DNA of 64,000 bases from Adiantum capillus-veneris (taxonomy: Eukaryota; Streptophyta; Polypodiopsida; Polypodiales; Pteridaceae), in NCBI GenBank assembly GCA_014529385.2, contig CM043960.1, positions 71,558,910-71,622,909 on the forward strand, read 5' to 3'. The position numbers and the translations under genes are program-made. Under the pieces are notes generated by a model. That model saw nothing but the letters and a program-made list of their open reading frames with translations. It ran no database searches and had not been told where the DNA came from. The first letter of the stretch is position 1. Each line of letters begins with the position of its first letter. Shown here piece after piece: positions 1 to 11,364 of the stretch.

Positions 1-60
1 TCTTGCCCTTGGCAGAGAGATGTGGTTCTGTCTCCCTCCTCTATTGAAATTCTACCTCCT

Positions 61-857
61 TGGATGTGGGTATTAGTACATGCCATGGCCGTCTTCCCCG
101 CAATTGTAGCAGTGGTACTCTTTGTTTTGCCTTCGTTGTCCTCTTCCTTGTTCTGGATTTCTGACAGGTGCATGCCCTTGCTGCACCAGATGCACGGATA
201 AACTCTCTAGTTGGGTAGTGATGCGACTCAGCAGGTCCTGATGCTCCTCTGATGCCTCTTGTGGTTGGGCTCTATGAATGGTTGTTGCAGTCACTGGGGT
301 TGGTCAGACTGAGCTTGTTTCCTCTAACTCATTTACTCTTGCTTACATGTGCAACTTCTTGTCTTTAAGGAGGGCTACTTCTAGTGCCAAATCATCTGTT
401 TCAGGAAACCTTCCTTTCACCTTCTCTCTAAGAGGCGACCACATGCCAACAATGAAACGGTCCTTCTTTAGGAAATTAGGCGCTCCTTTGCCTTCCTCCA
501 GTGAGGCAACCCATCTCTCCCATAAGTCCACAAACTTGGACTCGTAGGTGGCATACTCTAGCAGACCTCCCTGCTTCAATTCCGTCAGTAGCTGCCATAG
601 ATTCTCTGAGGTTGTGCCTCCACCAAACCTCTGTACAAAGGCAGCCCGTAAAACATCCCATGCATTTTTGGTAGCCTGGGGCAATGCATTGTACCAGGAC
701 TTGGCCTCTACATTCATCAATAGAGGAAAAATTCAAAGTCGTGAAATGTCATCATCCTTGTTGGAAACCACAGAAGCGATGTCGAAATCATCCAGAAAGT
801 CGGTGGTGAGATTTCTCCCTTCTTTCCACTAAACATGGGGAAAGAAACACTTGCCAT
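61..857 (-). pseudogene. Ty3/gypsy gag fragment (broken)
   Basis: Minus-strand Gag remnant. An ATG at 857-855 opens a short N-terminus beginning MASVSFPMFSGKKG. The central part (about 720-346) reads like a plant gypsy Gag core, with KSWYNALP, AFVQRFGGG, KFVDLWERWV and FIVGMWSPLREKVKGRFPE. It ends in a zinc knuckle, CYNCGEDGH, near 105-73, whose last cysteine position is a stop codon. Breaks seen: a one-base frame change near 805-812, TGA at 733-735, TAA at 343-345 and the stop at the knuckle. Gag would form the particle shell and bind element RNA through the knuckle. No protease or RT follows because the window begins here. The family call is firm; the lineage is not. Confidence 0.8.
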
Positions 858-2100
858 GGTAGTGACTCAGGAAATTATAAACTTTTTTTTTAATCTTAAT
901 GACAGCAGCGGCTCATAGCGGCTTTTGACAGGGTTGGATGGATAGATTAAACACAAGATAAAGATAGAAACATTAAAGGAATGGTGGTGATCCAATATGG
1001 GGAGAATAATAGGTTTTGGGGAATTAAGGATTTCTGCTAGCAGCACCGCATCGAATAGGTACACGATCTTCTATTGGTAGAATATTTTCCTGTACATAGA
1101 TATTCACATGCATATGCTGCAGGAATCTGAACGGGAATGCTGTCGGCCCGTTTTCCATCATGCATAGAGGGTAGATTACTTACTTATACTCTTACCGTGC
1201 CAGTGTTCATGAGTCGGCACATCCACAGGAGGTCGTCGCCTTTCATGGGCTCTACCTTTCCTTCGTCGCTCAGTAGATACGGGGTGATGGCGATGCGTCT
1301 AACCCCTCCCACCCTTTTGGCTAGCAGCAACTGCAGATAATTACCGTAGTCGACGTTTTGCTTGAATTCCACTCCATTCAGCTACTCATCTCCAGCCCAC
1401 TGCGTTTCACCCGTGGTGGAGAGATTCTTCAGGATAAGTTGTACAGGAAGAGGAGGAAGACCCTCTACCCGTCTTCTGAAACAGCGAGAGCAGTAGCCGA
1501 ACCACTTTTCCTTAGGACATGGGAACCTTCTTACCACTTTTTCTTCAGGATTGTCGAAGTGGACTGGTAGTACTCACATGCGTTGTGCGAATCGGTAGGC
1601 GACCTTCCGCCGCTTAGCTTCGGATGACTTCCTCTTTAGCAAGCTGGGTATGACCCAGCTCTCTGAGCTTGAAACACTTGCTTGGCCAAATGCTTCTCCC
1701 TTTGGGGTCATGTGTTTCCAGACTGGCTTAACCTTCCCCTACCTTTGGCTCGAGTAGCCCCTTCAGGCCATTTTGGAGTAGACATTATAACTTTGATTGC
1801 AATTTCCTTAGGGAAGAGAGGCCTCACCGTTTTCTTTCCTCCTTTGATGTGGATGACTTCTTCGCGGTGAATGTCAATGTAGACGATTTCAGCCCCTTCG
1901 TTGCCTTTGTTGCTGGCACTCATTGACAGTGTGTTTTGGTTGACAACAGTGATAGCACTTCATAGACCTCCCACATGGTGTTCTCAATTTGTGGTTAGAA
2001 CAAGCAACATGAGATGTGGAGCTTACCTCTTGAATACTGACGACACTACAACATGGCAGTAGTACTTCAATGAAGGCGGGTAGTGCCTCCTTAGTCTCCT
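858..2100. other. Unassigned DNA, possible leader of the gag remnant
   Basis: No gene is recognised. Short minus-strand reading frames (1923-1708, 1372-1184) are interrupted and in different frames; their products are basic and match nothing I know. By position this could be the 5' leader of the gag remnant to its left (5' lies to the right on the minus strand), but no LTR edge or primer-binding site is visible. Confidence 0.3.
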
Positions 2101-2883
2101 TGTAACTTTTAATGGTCTAAAAACTTATGTGTAGCGGAAATTAGCATGAACATAGTGGGCATTTCATTAGAATAGATTCCTAATGAGAATTACAAGAGTG
2201 CTTGGGTGGAGAGAGCAACAAAAAGCATAACACCTAATTAGATAGCATCAACAATACTTTCAAAAGAGAGAGAAATTAAGCTATTGAAAACAGTTGAGGA
2301 CCGGATTTGCATGGAGCCGGTCCCCCCTCCAAAAGGCTTTGTATTATGGTTTCTCCCATCAAGAGAGACATTGTACAATACAATTCTTTGTGTTCCTTCA
2401 AGACTAGCTAGTGCAATGAAGATGAAACTTTATGCACTAAGCAAAACACTTAGTAAACACAACTTTAATTATCCCCGTTCTCAGACCCAAGACCTGACAC
2501 ACCTTCGAAGATGGTGAGAGCTAGCAAGGTATGAGAGTAGATTGAGAGGAAGAAGGAGTATCTTACGAGAAAGATGTACATCTCCTCACATAATCACTCA
2601 TATTAGCATAGCTTTAGCTTAGTAATTAGCTTGGTAGAGGAGATGAGCATGCATTGAAGCTTGGCTCTTGGTTGGATTTTCATCCACAAGCCAAGAGTGT
2701 GTCGATGTAGGCTTCTATCTCACAACCTTGGAGTAGGTGATGAGCTCTCCATTAAAGCTTGGGAAGAGATAGTCTTCTTTGCTTCACACATAGACTGTGT
2801 GTGCATGTGTGTGTGTGATAATGCCTTGCAAAAATCAGCCCCCTCCCTCTCTTGGCCCTCTTGCTATTTACTCTTGCAGGCTC

Positions 2884-3230
2884 CCCATTGGACCTCCTCA
2901 GGGCTAGCCTATCACAATTAAGTAGCATAAGTGATAGCCTTCTGACATGTGTCCCCCTTTCCCATTTTGTGAGAGCTTAATCAATTAAACTTAATTGATT
3001 TAAATGAATTAAATCCCCATTGGACCTTTCCCCATCCTGACCAATAGGAATTAAGTAGCCCATTGGGCTGCTCAATTCCTATTGGACCCCTTCACGGGCT
3101 ATCCAATAATCATCCAGGAGACTTAATTTTCATTGGTTCTTCCCATTAAGTGTTTTTAAATTAATTAAACTAGATTTAATCTAGCCTAATTCTCATTGGT
3201 CCACCTCCAAGGCCATCCAATAGGAATTGG
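2884..3230. promoter_or_regulatory. Cluster of CCAAT/ATTGG boxes inside the LTR
   Basis: At least nine CCAAT or ATTGG pentamers lie within about 340 bp, on both strands, several inside the longer word CCAATAGGAATT or its complement (near 2885, 3017, 3049, 3062, 3081, 3102, 3131, 3194 and 3218). CCAAT boxes are bound by NF-Y. Their position in the LTR would suit an enhancer, but function is inference. Confidence 0.4.
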
Positions 3231-3296
3231 GCACACCTTGTGGGCATCTGGGCTAGGGAGCTGACATGTGTCCCTAATTCCTTTGTGTAAAGGGAG

Positions 3297-3298
<2 letters not shown>

Positions 3299-3332
<34 letters not shown>
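3299..3332. repeat. (TG)17 microsatellite
   Basis: Perfect TG dinucleotide run inside the probable Chromo-H LTR. Confidence 0.95.
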
Positions 3333-3333
<1 letters not shown>

Positions 3334-3711
3334 CTTTCTCTCTCATCCCCTAGAAGAAGGGCTCGCCCCCTCCCATGTAGGGATATGCAAAGAATTTTTA
3401 GTTACACACAAAGCATCCAATTTTCCCTAGGGTTGACCTTTGGACACAACCTTTGAATTTTGGAACCTTAGCATTTTGGAAGTCTTAATGGGCTGAACCT
3501 TAGGGTCTTTTTAGCCCATTGTTGCACATGGCTCTTTTGCAGATGGCCCCCCCTTTGGATCCCTATTTTCCCTCCTTTGGATCCCTACTGTGGCCGGTCT
3601 GCTAGCTTAACCAATATTCTAGCTTTTTCTCCCCTGGTACTTCCCCATATTAAACGATCAGTTTAACATGAGAAAATCATTTAGGAGAATTAGATATTGA
3701 TTATTATGACA

Positions 3712-4065
3712 TTACCTCTCTCTTGAAATCATAGTCGTCCTCGAATATGGTGTAGAGAAGATAAAGCATATTCATGAGTCCTTTTCTTAGCGGGTAGAGG
3801 ATCCCTATGTTACCCTACGACATCATTCCCCAAAAGACTAGTCCATTTGGTGCTTGAGAGCCTGAGGGTGCCACAAGGATGTCTGCACATTAGTCCTATC
3901 AATCTTCCATAGTAGAGTGACAAGCTCTACTTGGTGTTTGGAAGACGTAGTCTCCACAAACTTGATCTAAGCATGCATACTACTTCATTTTTGTGCACAA
4001 TAAAGAAGAAGAGAGTCTTATAAGACAAAAAAACTTTGTTCATTTTTAACATTTTGTACATTTTC
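3712..4065 (-). other. 3' untranslated region and polypurine tract of Chromo-H
   Basis: Non-coding stretch between the end of the gag-pol frame (TAA at 4066-4068) and the LTR start at 3711, read on the minus strand. It contains the gypsy-typical CGAGGACGA word and the purine run next to the LTR. Confidence 0.5.
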
Positions 4066-4299
4066 TTACTCTTGGGAAACATTGTAAGCATTGTAAGCAT
4101 TGACAAGGTTTAGTTTATCCTTTAATTGTATGCCTTGCATCCATCTAGCATCTTCAAAAGGATAATTCTTAAACTTAATAAGATATCGTCGGATAGTCTT
4201 ACCGCCTCTTAATACCTTGTCTTCATGTCGGAGACTGGACTCGGGCTACAGCACCTCCTCTTGGTCCTTGATCTCCGGTGGGTCTTCAATAGTTGGTTC
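4066..4299 (-). pseudogene. Chromodomain at the 3' end of Chromo-H integrase
   Basis: Past the TAA at 4300-4302 the same frame continues for 78 codons to TAA 4066-4068, with one more stop (TAG 4246-4248). The encoded stretch has chromodomain hallmarks: an EEVL-type first strand, then a core of RRYLIKFKNYPFEDARWM with the aromatic and acidic residues expected near a histone-tail pocket. In chromoviruses a chromodomain fused to integrase steers integration to heterochromatin. It belongs to the 4300-7845 ORF and was cut off by two nonsense changes. I am fairly sure of the domain; a search with a chromodomain model would settle it. Confidence 0.75.
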
Positions 4300-7200
4300 T
4301 TAAGGTGGATCTCCTTTGTAAGGCTTTAATAGGCTCACATGGAAAGCATTGTGTATGAGCCAATGATTGGGCAACTTGAGTTGATAGGCCATCTCATTGA
4401 TTGGCCTAAGAATCTGGAAGGGACCATAGTACCTTTTCGCTAGTTTAGCATAGTACTTTTGGTGCTCCGTAGGATTCTTGCCCGTCGTGTGCCTTAATCG
4501 AGCCTTGGGAAACTTTAACAAGACCCAATCATTTTCTTTAAAGGCTTGGGCTCTTCTGTGCTTGTCAGCAGCAGCCTTTTGCCTTTGCTGTGAGATAGAG
4601 ATAGCATCCTTAATCTTTTGAAAAGATTCTTGTAGGTCTCGGCTATACTCATCTGCAGCGAAGATCTTCCCATGTACCTTAAGTAGCAAGGGACTTTTTG
4701 ATCTTCCCTCAATTACCTCGAAAGGTGCTTTTCCCGTGGAAGTATGTATAGTGTTATTGTAAGCATACTCCACTAAGGGCAAGTACTTCTCCCATTGGGA
4801 TCTTTGATCTACTTCCGTTACATAGACTTTTAGTAGATCGAGAATTGTTAGGTTAGCTATTTCACTTTGGCCATACGTTTGTGGATGATAGGCCGAAGAG
4901 AAGTTTAGCCTTGTCCCTAAATTCTCAAAGAGACCCTTCCAGAAATTACTGGTCATTCTAGGATCTCTATCCGACACTATGGACATTGGCAAGCCATGGT
5001 ACTTGAAAATTTGTGAAATGAAGAGGGTTTCCATTTGATGGGCTTTGATAGTCTTTTTGACAGGTATAAAATGAGCTTGTTTACTGAACCTGTCTACCAT
5101 CGTCCATATTCCCTTATTCCCATGGATAGACTTAGGCAATCCAAAGATAAAATCCATGGATATGCTCTCCCATGGTGAATTAGGAATTGGCAAAGGTTGA
5201 AGCAATCCAAGTTGCTTCCCTCTATCAAATTTTGTCTTTTGGCAAACCATACATTTAGAAACATACTCTTGTATGTTCACTTTCATGGTAGGCCAATAGA
5301 AATATGTTTCAATTCCCTTTAAGGTAGACTGAATCCCTCTATGCCCCGCATATGGTGGAGCATGAGATTCATACATTACTTTCTCACGTAGTGAGTTAGT
5401 AACGCATAGTCTATTGCCATAGAGAAGATAACCATCTTGTAAAGTAAATGGTTCTTCTTTCTTACCTAATGCAAGGGCTGAAATCACATCTCTAAAATCG
5501 GGATCAATAGCGTACTCATCTATCATTGAAGATAGATCATTGTGAGTTGCTATGGAAACCGCATTCACTCTCGGCCGTCTTGAGAGTGCATCAGCTACTT
5601 GATTATGCTTGCCAGCAATGTGAGCAATATGAAAATGAAATTGCAAAAGGAAATTTGCCCACCTCATTTTTTTGTCGGAGAGCTTCGTCTGCGTCATGAA
5701 GTACTTAAGACTTTGGTGATCCATTCGCAGAATGAAAGGAATCCCCAATAAATAGTGCTTCCATGAGTCTAAGGCATGTACAACTGCAAGGAGTTCCTTT
5801 TCGTATATGCCTAGAGCTTGCTCAACAGGGTCAAGCCTTCGACTCTCATAGCCTATGGCGTGCCCTTCTTGGAGTAAAACATCTCCAAGGCAATCACCAC
5901 AAGCATCACATTGGACCTCAAATGGTTTTGAGAGATCCGGTAGTGTAAGCACAGGTTGAGAGATAAGCTTTTCTTTAAGCTTTTTGAAAGCATTGTTCTC
6001 CTTAGCAGACCATGTGTACCTAACGCTTTTGTTTGTTAGGTCATGTAATGGTCCCGCAATTTGTGAGAACTTTTCTATGAAGCGTCTATAGTATGCACAC
6101 ATACCTATAAAGCTTCTTAGTTCATGAAGATTCCTTGGTTTAGGCCATCCTTTTATTACCTCTAACTTTGATGGATCCATTTGGATGCCATCTTCAGAGA
6201 TAATGTGACCTAAATACTGAATCTCTTGCAAGAAAAATTCACTTTTCTTTCGATTAACATAAAGTTTATTCTCTCTCAAAACTTGAAATATTACCTGGAG
6301 GTGTTGCTTGTGTTCGTCTAATGAATTAGAGTAGATGATAATATCATCAAAGAACACTCCAGTGAAGATTCGATGAGGCCAGAACAGCTTCTCCATCAAG
6401 CGGTTGAATGTGGCTGGTGCATTGGTCAAGCCAAAAGGCATGACAATGTATTCGTAAAGACCAAATGTGGTGCGAAATGCGGTCTTTACAATATCTTGAT
6501 CAACCATCCTTATCTGATGATAGCCACTTTTTAGGTCATTTCTACTGAAGTAGGTCAATCCTTGTAGCTTATCAAATAGGTCTTCTACCCGTGGAACGGG
6601 AAACCTATTCTTGATAGTGATCCTATTTAGTGCTCTATAGTCGACACACATACGATATGTGTCGTCTTTCTTTTGCACTAATAGCACCGGTGAGCAAAAT
6701 GGAGATGAGCCAGGCCTAACCATGCCCTTCTCAAATAACTCATGCACTTGCCGCATAATATCCTCTTGTTGAGCTTGAGAAACTCTATAAGGAGGTTTGT
6801 TAGGCGGTGAACTTCCTGGAAGAAGTTCAATTGCATGGTTATCATTACCTCGTTTAGGAGGTAGCTCACAAGGGATGTCGTCAATAAAAACATCTTGAAA
6901 CCCCTTGAGAAAATTGGATAACTCTAATTCCTTTTGGTTGCTTTTATTTTCTTTTGCTAAAGCATTAGGTTCATTTTGAGAATCTTTAACAAAAATCATG
7001 TACATGGAAATAGAGCTCTTTATTGACTTGTTGAAAGCTGGTGTATGTACAATGGGAATAGTGTTACCCATTTCCTTAGCATCTATATACATGTCTTTTT
7101 CCCTGAACTTAAAGGAGATTCTCCTTTCAGGAAATTTAACATCGGCAGCCAGGCGGTCAAACCATGGTGCCCCTAGGATTACATCCTCATGCTTGAGAGG

Positions 7201-8378
7201 AGAGATAAAGAAGTCCTCTTTGTCCACATAGCCTTGGACATGAAGCCTCAATTTCCCGATTAAGGGAGTGACTGAATCTTCTTGCCCCTTGAAGGCACTG
7301 TCTACGGGTAGGACATCTCCCATCTTGTAGGATTGTATGCCTAGCTTGGTGGCCAACTCTATAGATATAAAATTGTGAGTAGAACCAGGGTCAAAGAGAA
7401 TAAAAGCATCATGTTCTCTTACCTTTCCCCAAGCATGGCATAGAGGAGATCCTTTGTGGTGAGTTTGGTGAGTCTCCTCCTCTTGGATTTCAACCAAGGA
7501 AGCTCTAGGAGGATCTTGGCGGTTGTTCTTTTGGGGACAAGCGCGGTACGCATGCCCTTGTTCTCCGCACTTGAAACACCGGTTATCCTTGCGATAACGC
7601 TCAAGCTCTTCAAGAGAGAGTTTGTTCTTACCTTTGTAAACTCCCTTCTCTTTAGTTTTGTTGGAGTTGCCCTTAGGAGACTTTTGGACATTGTCCTTCC
7701 CCTTAGGCTCGTTGGAACCCTTGTTTTTCGTGGGCTTATTATTTCTTTTAGCCCCCGTTTGGAAATTGATTCGAGAGGCCACCATAGTATGGTGTATTAC
7801 TACCGATATGGTACGTGGCCTTTGGGAGTTGACATACTCCACCATTTCTTCGGTTAAGCCCGCACAAAATTGTTGCTTTTGCTCTCCAAAATCCTACTTT
7901 TTAAAGACAATGGCTTTGAGTTGTAGGTCCCAAAACTTGTCTACATATTTGTGGATGGATTCATTGGGAGAGAGCTTTAAGCTTCGCCATTCGGTGAGTA
8001 CTTTGTCTTTGGCATCGGTGGCCAAAAACTGCTTCATAATGGAAGCTCTTAAAGCTTTCCATGTTTGTGGAGCTTCACCGTTGGCTCGTAGGCTAGACCA
8101 CCATTGCCTGGTGGACTTTTGAAAGTGCATAGCTACATGGCGTAGCTTAGAGGACTCCGTGAAGCCCTCATCTCCAAACGCCGCATCAAATTGCTGGACA
8201 AAGGCCAAGACTTTGTCCATAGCACCAAAGGTACCATCATAGGTAAGGAAAGAGATGCTCTTCCCTCCCTGTTTGAATTTCTTCAACTTGGACGACCTCT
8301 TCCATGCGGCATAGGATTTCCTATGGCCTCTTCTTTTTGATGCCCCTGACTCCGATTCAGGTGCCGTCGACTTCGACT
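4300..8378 (-). pseudogene. Chromo-H gag-pol polyprotein (chromovirus, nearly open)
   Basis: Gag and Pol lie in one minus-strand frame from about 8378, broken only by TAG 7894-7896 before the stop at 4300. Gag core (8286-7897) has RQWWSSLRANGEAP and EWRSLKLSPNESIHKYVDKFWDL. The 1,181-codon ORF 7845-4300 holds, in order: zinc knuckle CFKCGEQGHAYRAC (residue 90 on), protease FDPGSTHNF (D152), RT with FFDDIIIYS (D500, D501), RNase H starting at QCDACGDCLGDVL, integrase with the HHCC region, the DFIFGLPK and SDRDPRMTS acidic sites and a YHPQTYGQSE glutamate, then a C-terminal LLKPYKGD segment. The usual aspartate in PQTDGQ is tyrosine. The extreme N-terminus runs back to a stop near 8378 with no ATG, so the true start is lost or non-canonical. 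Lineage is supported by the downstream chromodomain. Confidence 0.9.
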
Positions 8379-9572
8379 AGCATCACATGTTGCATACTAC
8401 CCACCAGACACCTGGCAAGCTCAAGAAAACACCAAATGGTGTGTTTCCCAATGCGGCCCAACCGCCTCGAAACTGACCCCTTGATTGTCCATAACTTTCC
8501 ATCAAGAAGCCCGATATTCAATCCGAAAAGACCGGCGTGCTCCACAACTCGAGCACTTCCCGTGTATCATTTCACACCCACCTTGACCAACCACCTGTGT
8601 CCGCCCAATCCGGCGAGGATCTGCAAAGCATGCCACTTCAACTTGCCATATCTCGCACATCCGGGCTCCGTTTGACGAGCTGTCAAGATCAGCTTCTAGA
8701 GCACATCAAGCATCACATTTCGGCACACAAAACCATCACTTCGGACACATGAGGCCACCATCCAATTTAGCACGTGGCAGCATACCATCGGCCTAAAAAG
8801 CCACATCAAACATACATTTCCACATCCACCTCACTGGAGCCACAGTTCATAGCCGCACTACCACCATACCATGCACCAACTTGCATATATATCACTGCAG
8901 GGGCCATCTTCTACCGTCGACAACATTTGGCTGTACCATCATTGCGCACTTCCTTGTTGAGCATTTATGCTCAAGCAAAAGCATACTCGCTACATACCAA
9001 AATGGCATAACCACACCAACACTGAGCAAACCTCAAACCACACCACAACCTGTATGTATAATATATACATAGCTCCTGCTCTGCTGGCCTTCCTTTAGGT
9101 GGGTTGCCCAACCCCTTGCTTTATCCACTATCATCCACCATGGTCAAACACCTAGCACTGGTCTTGTTCATCCACAAGTAGCAATTCCCTGTAGTGTTGC
9201 ACCCCAACACAAACACAATAGTGCACCCAAAGTGCACACAACATAGCCTCACTGCTCCACGTAGCCAATGTCATCCAAGCACTCAAAAGAGCACTATCGT
9301 GCTCACCACTTTGCGCAACATCCACACCAAAAGAGCATCGATGGACAAACCAACATGGACGGACAAACCTGACCCTCCCACCCAACCATGTAATGTGGAG
9401 GACTCCTCCACAAACTCCTATAACTGGCGACATGCCCCCTGCAATGCTGCACTCATAAGCATGGCTTTCATGACCCAATGGCACATCTCCCTTGACGGCT
9501 TCACAACACCCATAGCCTGCTCTTCCTATTCACCCATGGCCAAATGCACCTGTTCATCACCCAAAGGCCTCT
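8379..9572. other. Non-coding stretch with strong strand asymmetry
   Basis: The plus strand is rich in C and A and poor in G, and this bias continues into the next feature. Only scattered short ORFs occur, with no family signature. I looked for the complement of a Met-tRNA primer site (GCTCTGATACCA) expected on the 5' side of Chromo-H and did not find it, so the 5' LTR appears to be missing. The stretch may be leader of Chromo-H, the 3' part of the gag-like fragment to the right, or both. Confidence 0.35.
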
Positions 9573-10775
9573 CTAAATCATACCATCACAGTCCATGCCT
9601 GTGGCATCCTCAAACACCATATCCTCATGCTCATCTGAACCAAGAGAGCCACATGGATCCACCAATGCCTCTTGCAAACCATCCTCTTCAACCTGTTCAC
9701 TTTCCACCTCCATGGTAGCTTCCTCTTTGGCCAAGCTTCGTACCTGCCTCATTATCAAAGCACACTGCACGACCACTTTAACCAACATCACCATAAGCAT
9801 GGTGCCGCACAAAACCTTTGCATGCATATCCTCAGCCCCAAGCTTGGGCACTTCCACCTGCTCTTCAGCCACATTGGCAACCATCACATCTTTATATACC
9901 AAACGAGGCAGCTCTACCTGTACCATCTCAGGCTTACTAGAGTCTGTCTCTTTGCCATAGGACGTGAACCCGTCCTCTTCACCTGTATCCCACAAAATTG
10001 AGCTCAAACTCCCATCACCATCACTGCCATAGGCTGACTCGGCACCTGTATTCACATCCTTTAGCAGCTCCAAAAAAAATTGGCTACTGCCAACTTGGCT
10101 CTGCACACTCTCATCTTCCAAATCCAAGCTCTTGGTACCTACAACCTGGCAATCACCTGCCATCTTCTCGAGCAAAGACTCCACAAGAACAGGCTCTACT
10201 GCCTCTTCAAGCTTCACTTGGCATCTACCATCTTCGCTGCACACAAATTCTCTTGAACATATGGCTTCCCCTCATTGGAAAGCACATCCAACATTGGCAC
10301 TAGCATCCTGCAAACAGGCACCTCCGAACAAGCAAAATTCACCATTGGCCTTACCTCAACAGGGTGCATACTTTGCATCATTGGCACCATCCTCGGCGGG
10401 CCCAAAGAACACCCGACTGCTACAATAGGCGCATACTCTGCCGGCTTAAGCAAGCCAAGCTCCATCTTTCTTTTCATTTTCTTGGTCTTGACCTTGGCCA
10501 CTTGGACCGCTTCACCATAACTTCGCGGCCCTTCATCATCAACCTTCTCATGAACCATAGGATGCAGACATGCAAGAAAATTTTCCATCTTGAAGCAATC
10601 ACCATTAACCACATGCGTAACAGCCACCAACTGCCTCCAGCAAGCTTCAAAATCAGCCACAAAAACCTCAAAATTGTCACTTATATCTTGCCACAGGCCT
10701 TTAATCTGCGCTTCCACTTCATTCACCGACACAACCTTGCAAAACTGAACAAACTCGAGGGGAGCCCTAGTCTAT
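9573..10775 (-). pseudogene. Gag-like fragment with acidic C-terminal region
   Basis: Two overlapping minus-strand frames, 10775-10214 and 10244-9573, probably one gene split by a frameshift in the 31-bp overlap. The first frame reads like the second half of a gypsy Gag core: FEVFVADFEACWRQLV, FLACLHPMVHEKV and SYGEAVQVAKVKTKKM follow the usual order of length-limited helices and the basic segment. The second frame is acidic (many E and D), has no zinc knuckle, and matches nothing I know. No RT follows. The frame stays open to about 10775, where sequence switches to plus-strand Gyp-A coding, so a rearrangement or insertion edge lies at about 10,745-10,775. Confidence 0.5.
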
Positions 10776-11276
10776 TCTGACTATCGAGGATGCAAGTGTA
10801 TTTGTATTGAAGAAAGGCTGGCTCAAAGACTCGAGATAATTCAAGTCTATGATGATGGAGATAGATTCCGAGATAAAAAGGGGAACCACTATCTGATAGT
10901 TAGTAACCCTGAGGATTACAATAAATATGGAGATAACGTGACAAAAGAAAAAATGGTTTCAGAAACTCAAGAACCGCCACCAAACATTGATCGACCTGGA
11001 GCGCTTTTTATGTATGATAAGAAAACAACGAGGGTCTCAACCTATAACGAGAATGTGGGTATTTCCAAGCATGAGTGTGAGGGAATAGTATCTTACTTCT
11101 GTTGCAAAGAGCCCTACCCAAACGAATTAAGCAAAGAAAAGGTTCTTTACTTATTCTCTTATGAAATTTCTATGGGGAAGGATATTGTTTTTGTACGAGA
11201 GAGAATACAAACGTATTCTCCCAGAGGAGGTAGAAAAGGAAACAGTTCTAGAAGCATCAACATATGCCCCAAATGA
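10776..11276 (+). pseudogene. Gyp-A upstream ORF (N-terminal part)
   Basis: An open plus-strand frame runs from the junction near 10,776 to TAA-free 11,276, without a clear start; the first ATG-rich part includes VTKEKMVSETQEPPPNIDRP. It is charged and lacks a known motif. The next Gyp-A ORF starts at 11365 in a different frame, so this is either the N-terminal part of Gag separated by a frameshift or a separate leader ORF. The 5' LTR and primer site of Gyp-A are absent, so the element is 5'-truncated. Confidence 0.45.
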
Positions 11277-11364
11277 AGTGCCAAGAGCCACCTACACCCC
11301 TAGCCAGTCTACAAATCCATTTTCATAGGAGTATGAATCGACCTCACATTCTACCTGACAATAG

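Larger units (their letters stand above)
2101..3711 (-). repeat. Probable 3' LTR of Chromo-H
   Basis: On the minus strand, the end of the Chromo-H coding region is followed by the gypsy-typical words CGAGGACGA, a purine-rich tract (AAGAGAGAGG, near 3715-3726), then TGTCATAATAATC starting at 3711. This fits a polypurine tract next to an LTR start. The left edge near 2101 is a guess based on a terminal TG on the plus strand. The partner 5' LTR is not visible right of the gag, so the LTR call rests on position and end motifs, not on a repeat pair. Confidence 0.5.

Noticed and set aside
2284-2921. Plus-strand ORFs in the probable Chromo-H LTR
   Set aside because: Short, with no homology; they lie in what appears to be LTR sequence.
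8304-9072. Several plus-strand ORFs in the C/A-rich stretch
   Set aside because: Pro/His/Thr-rich translations of biased sequence, overlapping in different frames, one lying over the Chromo-H gag start.
9152-9484. Minus-strand ORF of 110 codons rich in Val, Cys and Trp
   Set aside because: No motif, no neighbours in frame, and composition explained by the C/A-rich plus strand.
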